From contig JACQFK010000100.1 in assembly GCA_016200125.1 (NCBI GenBank), positions 1 through 5,388 on the forward strand: 5,388 nt of DNA. Direction: 5' to 3'. Positions 1 to 4,416 of the stretch are shown here, one piece after another. The notes beneath the pieces are model-generated. The model saw only the letters and a program-made list of their open reading frames with translations. It was not told the origin of the DNA and made no database searches. The position numbers and the translations under genes were made by a program. This DNA comes from Planctomycetota bacterium. Its GTDB lineage: Bacteria > Planctomycetota > MHYJ01 > JACPRB01. Position 1 is the stretch's first letter, and each line of letters begins with the position of its first letter.

Positions 1-2
1 AC

Positions 3-848
3 GCGCCGCCGCTCCAGCAGGGCATCGACGAGGCGAAGAAGCAGGGCGCGACGATCCTCTGGTGCCACAACACCTTCGGGCTCGAGGACATCCCCAACTG
101 GATCGGCGGCCGGCCCCATGCGCAGAACATCTTCGACGGCGATCCCGAGGCCCACCACGGCTACCAGGAGACCTTCTACCGCTACCTGAACGCGGGGCTC
201 CGCGTGCCGTTCTCGACCGGCACCGACTGGTTCATCTACGACTTTTCGCGGGCCTACGCGGCGGTCCAGACGCTCTCGGCGCCGCGGGACTGGCTCCGCG
301 CGCTCGAGGCGGGTCGGACCTTCATCACGAACGGGCCCTTCCTCGACCTCGAGGTGGACGGCAAGGGGCCGGGAGAGACGGTCAGCCTCGAGGCCGCACG
401 GTCCGTCCGCCTGAAGGCGAGCGCCCTGGGCCGCGTGAATTTCCGGCGGCTGGAGCTGATCCGCAACGGCGAAGTGCTGGAAGGGATCGACACCCGCGTC
501 CGCGACGGCCACTTCGCGGCGTCGATCGAGAAGAGCCTGAGCGTCGAGGGGCCCTGCTGGTTCGCCCTGCGGATCCCCCCGCCGCCCACGAAGGAGGCGC
601 CGCAGGCCGACGTTCCGCGCAGCGAGTTGGGCGGGCCGCTCTTCGCCCACACGAGCGCCCTGCACGTGGAGGTCGGAGGCCGCAAGCACTTCGATGCGGG
701 CGCGGCGAAGAGCCTGCTCGACGAGATGGGCCAGGCGCGGGAGAAGATCCTGAAGAACGGCGTCTTCGCGAGCGACCACGAGCGCGACCACGTCCTGTCG
801 GTCTACGCGCTGGCGATCTCCGCCCTGGAAAAGCGGCTCGCGAAATAA
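3..848 (+). CDS. CehA/McbA-family PHP-like metallohydrolase, C-terminal part (5' truncated by window edge)
   Basis: The reading frame is open from the left edge to the TAA at 846-848, giving 281 visible residues; the start lies outside the window. Seen: a strand plus WCHN (His about visible residue 22), an STGTDW segment (Asp about 75), then LEAGRTFITNGPFLDLEVDGK (about 101-120). This order matches the second half of CehA/McbA metallohydrolases: a PHP-like fold with late metal-binding His and Asp, the conserved 'AGRTFVTNGP' segment, then a C-terminal beta domain (about 115-235) and a helical tail. Family knowledge: members are metal-dependent hydrolases, a few acting on carbamate or ester pesticides, but most, especially the many planctomycete copies, have unknown substrates and are often exported. 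The substrate cannot be inferred here. The internal GTG at 204 is not the start, because the conserved domain extends upstream of it. It converges on the minus-strand cluster and shares the intergenic hairpin with it. Confidence 0.82.
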   Translation, partial: APPLQQGIDEAKKQGATILWCHNTFGLEDIPNWIGGRPHAQNIFDGDPEAHHGYQETFYRYLNAGLRVPFSTGTDWFIYDFSRAYAAVQTLSAPRDWLRALEAGRTFITNGPFLDLEVDGKGPGETVSLEAARSVRLKASALGRVNFRRLELIRNGEVLEGIDTRVRDGHFAASIEKSLSVEGPCWFALRIPPPPTKEAPQADVPRSELGGPLFAHTSALHVEVGGRKHFDAGAAKSLLDEMGQAREKILKNGVFASDHERDHVLSVYALAISALEKRLAK

Positions 849-884
849 AAAAAGAGCCCGCGCTCCCTATCGAACGCGGGCTCT
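843..884 (-). terminator. Rho-independent terminator of the minus-strand gene cluster
   Basis: A perfect 10-bp stem (853-862 pairing with 875-884; arm AGAGCCCGCG) closes a 12-base loop. Read on the minus strand it is followed at once by TTTTTTTATTT (853-843), a textbook U-tract. It sits 20 bases past the stop of the c'-like cytochrome gene. The A-run that makes the U-tract also includes the TAA stop of the convergent plus-strand metallohydrolase. On the plus strand the hairpin is followed by CCTGGTAAAG, which has no U-tract, so termination there would be weaker. Confidence 0.9.
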
Positions 885-904
885 CCTGGTAAAGCCGAAC
901 TGAA

Positions 905-1270
905 CTATTTTCCCTTGTGGACGCTGTGGCAGGCCTTGCAGTCGCTGGCCTTCTTGAGCGCGTCCGCCGCGCCCGCCTTCTTGTCGACCAGGTCCTTCGC
1001 CGCCGCGATCAGGGCCGCGGTCTTGGCCTTCCAGCTGGCGTCGTCGCCCTTGGACGGCTTCTGCGCCGCCAGGACTTCGTAGGCCGCCAGGAGCTTCTTG
1101 TGGTCTTCGTCGCTCCCCTTGCCGCCCGTGATCTTCTTGAGCAGGGAGTCGTCGCCCTTGTGCAGGGCCATGACTTCCTTGGTGTTCTTGGGGGCGTCCT
1201 GCGTCATCGTGGCGCCCACCACGACCACCGCGAGGGCCAGCACAGCGGGAACAATCGCGCGATAGATCAT
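905..1270 (-). CDS. Exported single-haem c-type cytochrome, cytochrome c'-like
   Basis: The protein has 121 residues. It begins with a signal sequence (hydrophobic about residues 5-21, IVPAVLALAVVVVGATM), so it should be exported to the periplasm. The mature part is alanine/lysine-rich and helical. One haem-binding CKACH motif lies almost at the C-terminus (Cys111, Cys114, His115), followed by SVHKGK. A C-terminal CxxCH after several helices is the layout of cytochrome c' and b562-like four-helix bundles; similar small proteins are common in Planctomycetota. The role is inferred to be electron transfer or small-ligand binding; no partner enzyme is visible. Start: ATG at 1270 is preferred over ATG at 1276, because AGGAGG at 1284-1279 is 8 bases from the former and only 2 from the latter; the frame also runs up to 1321 without support. 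It is the last gene before the terminator and lies 64 bases behind the 125-residue protein gene. Confidence 0.8.
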   Translation of the reverse strand: MIYRAIVPAVLALAVVVVGATMTQDAPKNTKEVMALHKGDDSLLKKITGGKGSDEDHKKLLAAYEVLAAQKPSKGDDASWKAKTAALIAAAKDLVDKKAGAADALKKASDCKACHSVHKGK

Positions 1271-1278
1271 GCCCATCT

Positions 1279-1284
1279 CCTCCT
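1279..1284 (-). promoter_or_regulatory. Shine-Dalgarno AGGAGG deciding the cytochrome start
   Basis: AGGAGG reads 1284 to 1279 on the minus strand. The spacing is 8 bases to ATG 1270 and only 2 bases to the in-frame ATG 1276, which favours the shorter protein. Confidence 0.75.
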
Positions 1285-1310
1285 GTAGGTTTCTATTCTC
1301 GAGTATCCTA

Positions 1311-1332
1311 CGCCGGTCCACGGGACTCGGCG
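1311..1332 (-). other. Intercistronic stem-loop directly after a stop codon
   Basis: Two bases after the TAG (1337-1335) of the upstream gene there is a hairpin: CGCCG 1311-1315 pairs with CGGCG 1328-1332, and GTCC 1316-1319 pairs with GGAC 1323-1326. It has a 3-base loop and one bulged base at 1327, giving 9 base pairs. No U-tract follows on the minus strand (TAGGATACT), so it is not a standard terminator. It may protect the 3' end of the upstream message or set the ratio between the two exported proteins; this is inference. Confidence 0.5.
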
Positions 1333-1334
1333 AA

Positions 1335-1712
1335 CTATTTCGACCGCTCGGCCTTCCAGTCGCGGGACCGGTCGCCGGCCTCGGACTTGCCCGTGATCGT
1401 GTCCTTGTCGATCTTGCCGCTGTACTTGACGACGACCTTCTCGCCGTTGCGCTCGCGCGTGATCTGGAACTTCACCTCGCCGTCCTTGCAGGAGGCCTCC
1501 TCGATGGCCGTCTCCTTGCCGTCGCGGCCGGTGATCGTGCCGGTCAGCTTGTCCCCCTCCATCTTCAGCTTGAGCGTCGTCTCGATCTTCTCGCCGTTGC
1601 GCTCGACGCTCCACTTCCACGTGCCCTCGGGCTTGGCGTCGTCGGCCGCCAGGCCGGCCGTCGCCCACGCCGCGAGGATGACCCAGACCGCCGCCGTTTT
1701 ACGAAGCATCAT
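1335..1712 (-). CDS. Small exported beta-rich protein of unknown function with an internal repeat
   Basis: The protein has 125 residues. A signal peptide is clear (MMLRKTAAVWVILAAWATAGLAA, cleavage probably after residue 23). The mature part of about 100 residues alternates short beta strands and turns: WKWSVERNGEK, LKLKMEGDKLTGTITGRDG, then VKFQITRERNGEK, VVVKYSGKIDKDTITGKSE, ending RDWKAERSK. ERNGEK occurs at residues 37-42 and again at 87-92, each followed by strands and a (T)GTITG/DTITGK turn, so the protein appears to be two copies of one beta unit. I recognise the pattern from small secreted planctomycete proteins that have no assigned function; a lipocalin-like or carbohydrate-binding barrel is possible but unproven. 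Start: ATG at 1712 with GGGAGGAG at 1727-1720, 7 bases away; ATG at 1709 is an equal alternative. The hairpin at 1311-1332 follows its stop. Confidence 0.72.
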   Translation of the reverse strand: MMLRKTAAVWVILAAWATAGLAADDAKPEGTWKWSVERNGEKIETTLKLKMEGDKLTGTITGRDGKETAIEEASCKDGEVKFQITRERNGEKVVVKYSGKIDKDTITGKSEAGDRSRDWKAERSK

Positions 1713-1768
1713 GGTTCTTCTCCTCCCTGGGGTGCTGCCATTCCCAAAACCGGGGGACCTGAACAGAA

Positions 1769-1782
1769 CGGCGGGCCCGCCG
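1769..1782 (-). terminator. Perfect 14-base palindrome, possible weak terminator after the lyase-like gene
   Basis: CGGCGGGCCCGCCG is an exact inverted repeat centred between 1775 and 1776. As RNA it can form a 5-bp GC stem with a 4-base loop. On the minus strand TTCTGTTC follows, which is only partly U-rich. It lies 44 bases past the stop of the 1827-3506 gene. A protein-binding palindrome ahead of the 1335-1712 gene is an equal alternative. The rest of the 114-base gap (1713-1826) shows no promoter that I can call. Confidence 0.35.
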
Positions 1783-1826
1783 GATTCTATTCGTACGATG
1801 GGGGAGGGGAAAAGGTTCCCGAATCG

Positions 1827-3506
1827 CTATTCGATCTCGAGAACGAGCGCGATCTTCTGGGTCTTGAAGGGGCCGCCCTTCGCCGCGGGGTGAAGGGGGA
1901 TCGAGAGGGTCGCCACCGCCCGTTCGAGCGAGGTCTCGGGCCCGTTCGAGTAGGGATTGAAGGGGAAGACCGGCCAGGCGAGCCGCGCGGGAGCGTCGAC
2001 CGAGAGCTTCCAGCCGTGGTGGCGCACGAAGCCGGCGACATCTTCCACGTCTACACGCTCGGCGCTCGCCGTCACGCGGCCCTTGCCGGTCTCGAGCGCC
2101 TCGCCGGCCTTCACGACGAGCTGGAGGCTGAGCTGGGCCTCCTCGACGCGGCCCTGCTCGGTGATCTCGACCGCGATCTCGATCCGCGACGGCGACGCCG
2201 CCCGCAGGCGGAGGTCGGCCCAGAACGAGTTGTAGGCCAGGGAGAGGCGGTCGGCCGGGCCGCTCAGGTCGAGCGCGCTCGAGATCGGCAGGTGGTAGGT
2301 CTGCCCCTGGATCTTCTCCGAGAAGGTCGCCAGCTCGGGCTGGCGCTTGGAGTTGGCGCCGTTCACGATCAGGCCGGTCTTCTGGTGGTAGAGGCTCAGG
2401 TGGCCCTGGCGGTCGAGGTAGAACTGGTTGCGCGGCGCCTGCGTGGCGATGAGCGCCGAGAGGCCGATCCACCAGGGCCCGCTTTTGCGCATCGAGGCGG
2501 GGACCTTCATCGGGTAGACCCAGGCGTCCAGGTCGTGGGGGATCGGAGCGGAGGGCCCCTCGTGCCAGTAGAGCGCGTTCTGCGCCAGGCGGCTGAGGGC
2601 CTCGCCGCGGGGCGGCTTGGAGCCGAGCAGGCGCGTGAGGAACTCGGCGTAGCGGCGGCCGTCGGGGAAGCGCGAGAAGCCGAAGTGGCCCCAGGCGTCC
2701 ACGCCGCCGTGGCGGTTGCGGTCGTTCACGACCTCCACCGGCGTTCCGTCGGGCCAGGTGAAATGGGCGTGGAAGTCGAGGGCGCGGCGCAGCGCGGCGA
2801 CCGCGTCGGGATCGCCGCTGTGTTCCGCGTAGAGCGCGACGCTCGTCGTGGTCAGGTAGTTGTAGCCGGTGGTCGGCCCCGCGCTGCTGTGCTCGCCCCA
2901 GGTGCCGTCGGGCATCTGCTCCTGGGCGGCGAAGCGGTGCATGACCCGGCCGCCCAGCGCCTCCCACTCGGCGTTCCCGAAGACCTTGCCGCCGAGGTGG
3001 ACGGTCGAGGCCCAGATCGAGAGATGGTTGGGCGAGGTGCGGATGAAGGGCGACTGGAAGCGGGGATAGTCCTGGCGGGCGGCCACGTCGGTGGCGGCTT
3101 CGCGGAGGTTCTTCTCGATCTCCTTCCGCCAGCGGGCGCGCCGTTCGTCGCCCAGTTCGGCGCCGAGGAGCCGCCAGGCGTCGATCCAAGGGGCGAGGAG
3201 CCAGCGGTGGTTGAGCCACTCGGTCATGCGGCCCGCCTCGCTTTCGGCGGCGAGCAGGTCGCCCGCGTGCAGGGCGAGATCCAGCCGGCGGCGGTCGCCG
3301 GATTTCCGGTAGAGGACGGCGCCGGCCAGGATCGCGCCGGTGTTCGTGCGGATCCCTTCGGCATCGAGCGTCGTTGAAAGCTGCTCCGCGGCCTCGTCGA
3401 TCAGGCGGTAGTAGGCGGCCGGAAGCGCCGCGCCGGAAGCTGCGGGCTGCGGAGCTGCACAGGCGCTGGGAAGCAAAAGCAGGACGAGGATCGCCCGCGG
3501 CCTCAC
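1827..3506 (-). CDS. Exported heparinase II/III-like protein, putative polysaccharide lyase
   Basis: The protein has 559 residues. A short N-terminal signal (MRPRAILVLLLLPSACAAP) suggests export. Cys16 could be lipidated, but Pro13 spoils a standard lipobox. Residues about 28-330 are helical and resemble an (alpha/alpha) toroid; about 345-559 are beta-rich. Conserved-looking stretches are SPNHLSIWAS (Asn160, His161), PDGTWGEHSSAG followed by TTGYNYLTTTSVALY (199-226), NDRNRHGG (261-268), YHQKTGLIVNGANSKRQPE (373-391) and ATF. This toroid plus beta-sandwich order, with Asn/His/Tyr clusters, fits heparinase II/III-like and alginate-lyase-like polysaccharide lyases, which break uronate-containing glycans by beta-elimination. 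The lyase assignment and the catalytic residues are inference, and the substrate is unknown. Start: GTG 3506-3504 overlaps the upstream stop in a GTGA and directly opens the signal peptide. The frame extends to 3560, but that would bury the signal sequence. No clear Shine-Dalgarno is seen, consistent with translational coupling. Confidence 0.62.
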   Translation of the reverse strand: MRPRAILVLLLLPSACAAPQPAASGAALPAAYYRLIDEAAEQLSTTLDAEGIRTNTGAILAGAVLYRKSGDRRRLDLALHAGDLLAAESEAGRMTEWLNHRWLLAPWIDAWRLLGAELGDERRARWRKEIEKNLREAATDVAARQDYPRFQSPFIRTSPNHLSIWASTVHLGGKVFGNAEWEALGGRVMHRFAAQEQMPDGTWGEHSSAGPTTGYNYLTTTSVALYAEHSGDPDAVAALRRALDFHAHFTWPDGTPVEVVNDRNRHGGVDAWGHFGFSRFPDGRRYAEFLTRLLGSKPPRGEALSRLAQNALYWHEGPSAPIPHDLDAWVYPMKVPASMRKSGPWWIGLSALIATQAPRNQFYLDRQGHLSLYHQKTGLIVNGANSKRQPELATFSEKIQGQTYHLPISSALDLSGPADRLSLAYNSFWADLRLRAASPSRIEIAVEITEQGRVEEAQLSLQLVVKAGEALETGKGRVTASAERVDVEDVAGFVRHHGWKLSVDAPARLAWPVFPFNPYSNGPETSLERAVATLSIPLHPAAKGGPFKTQKIALVLEIE

Positions 3507-4354
3507 TTGAGCGACTCGCGCCAGGTCTTGAACTCCTTCTGGATCTCCTCGCGCGGGCACTTCTCGCGGTAGACCACGCGGGCGCGGTAGGAGTACTCCT
3601 GGAGCACTTCGTACCTGGGGATGATGTACTGCCAGTCCCAGGCGGGGTTGGGATAGGAGGGAATCCCGCCGCTGCTCGGGGAGTGGGTGAAGCGGATGCC
3701 CTCGCTGCGGTCGAACATCAGCGCGTAGACCTGGTCGCCGGAGTAGCCATAGTAGAAGGGGTCCGAGTAGCGGATCGTCGAGAGGCTCTGGTACAGCGAG
3801 GCCCGCGCGCCCTGGGCGAATTTCAGCTCGATCTTGTCGTCCAGGTGCCGCACGCTGCTCTGGTCGTTGTGGAACTGGGTGCAGAACTGGACCCAGCCCT
3901 TGTCGTCGCGGAAGTAGATGCTCTTGTTCTCCGGCTCGCGGATGTAGCTCGCCCAGAAGAGGCCGATGTAGCCGTTCCGGAACGCGTGCTGGTGGGGCTT
4001 GAATCGGAACGTGAAGTCGACATAGTGGGGCGCGACGAGCTTGAAGCGCGTCCAGCTCTCGAGGAAGAAGCTGGGCGTGGCCTCCTGGTGCAGCTCGGCC
4101 TCGACGTCGGAGATCCGCTTGAAGGAGATGGGGAAGTTGCGGGGCTCGAAGAAGACCTTCGTGTCGCCGCGCAGGTCCTGCTCGCCGTCGAAGATGTGCT
4201 CGTGGTTGAGCCCGGCGACGCCGAAGAGCGAGTTGGGGTTGTTCTTGTAGACCAGGCGCTGGATGCCGTTGTAGCCGTAGCGGCGGTTGTCGTAGTCCTC
4301 GTTGTCGCCGAACACCGCCGTGAGGTCGCCGGCCTGGAAGGTCTCGTGGGCCAC
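3503..4354 (-). CDS. Conserved-looking uncharacterised soluble protein, probably beta-rich, coupled to the lyase-like gene
   Basis: The protein has 283 residues, starts with GTG and has no signal peptide or membrane segment, so it should be cytoplasmic. I do not recognise a named family. It is rich in aromatic residues and His, with alternating strand-like segments: GLNHEHIFDG (48-57), HQEATPSFFLESWTRFKLV (89-107), APHYVDFTFRFKPHQH (108-123), NGYIGLFWASYI (127-138), YSDPFYYGYSGD (196-207), FDRSEGIRFTHSPSSGG (214-230) and NPAWDWQYIIP (236-246), then a charged helical tail. The pattern resembles a galactose-mutarotase-like or glycoside-binding beta-sandwich, and a sugar-processing role would fit its place between a dehydratase and a lyase; this is inference only. 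Start: GTG 4354 sits 7 bases after GGAGG within an extended Shine-Dalgarno. Its TGA (3505-3503) overlaps the next GTG start, so the two proteins are probably made in linked amounts. It lies 62 bases behind the dehydratase. Confidence 0.75.
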   Translation of the reverse strand: MAHETFQAGDLTAVFGDNEDYDNRRYGYNGIQRLVYKNNPNSLFGVAGLNHEHIFDGEQDLRGDTKVFFEPRNFPISFKRISDVEAELHQEATPSFFLESWTRFKLVAPHYVDFTFRFKPHQHAFRNGYIGLFWASYIREPENKSIYFRDDKGWVQFCTQFHNDQSSVRHLDDKIELKFAQGARASLYQSLSTIRYSDPFYYGYSGDQVYALMFDRSEGIRFTHSPSSGGIPSYPNPAWDWQYIIPRYEVLQEYSYRARVVYREKCPREEIQKEFKTWRESLK

Positions 4355-4355
4355 A

Positions 4356-4366
4356 GGATCACCTCC
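4356..4366 (-). promoter_or_regulatory. Extended Shine-Dalgarno GGAGGTGATCC
   Basis: On the minus strand GGAGGTGATCC (4366-4356) is an 11-base exact complement of the usual bacterial 16S rRNA 3' tail, GGATCACCTCC. The GGAGG core is 7 bases from GTG 4354. This fixes the start of the 283-residue protein and predicts strong initiation despite the GTG codon. Confidence 0.85.
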
Positions 4367-4416
4367 GTGCGCTCTATACCCAGTACAAAGCCCGGAGGCC
4401 CCTCAGTGTGGCCGGA

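Noticed and set aside
62..892. A 276-codon plus-strand frame overlapping the metallohydrolase
   Set aside because: It is an Arg/Pro/Gly-rich shadow that runs through the terminator hairpin. The true frame holds the CehA/McbA motifs and ends before the hairpin.
902..910. Nine identical bases (GAACTATTT) at 902-910 and 1332-1340, both covering a Lys-TAG gene end
   Set aside because: The match is short and mostly due to both genes ending in an AAA codon and TAG. It is probably coincidence, not an attachment or repeat site.
1291..1310. GATACT on the minus strand as a -10 box for the cytochrome gene
   Set aside because: No -35 element is found at a suitable distance, and the upstream bases form the intercistronic hairpin instead.
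1699..3219. A 506-codon minus-strand frame overlapping the lyase-like gene
   Set aside because: It is Arg/Pro/Ala-rich and typical of a shifted frame in GC-rich DNA. The competing frame has a signal peptide and motif structure.
1269..3377. A 702-codon open frame on the plus strand, antisense to three minus-strand genes
   Set aside because: Its protein is low-complexity (Arg/Gly/Ala/Val/Leu/Asp rich) with no domain pattern, while the opposite strand has signal peptides, ribosome sites and coherent motifs. Long antisense frames are expected in GC-rich DNA.
3507..3560. Longer N-terminus for the lyase-like protein, starting at 3560
   Set aside because: It would put 18 extra residues before the signal peptide and overlap the upstream gene by 58 bases. 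The GTGA start at 3506 fits both the signal peptide and coupling.
4367..4416. TATAGA and TTGTAC on the minus strand as a promoter ahead of the 283-residue gene
   Set aside because: The two elements are only about 4 bases apart instead of the usual 16-18, and no other -35 match is seen, so I do not call a promoter.
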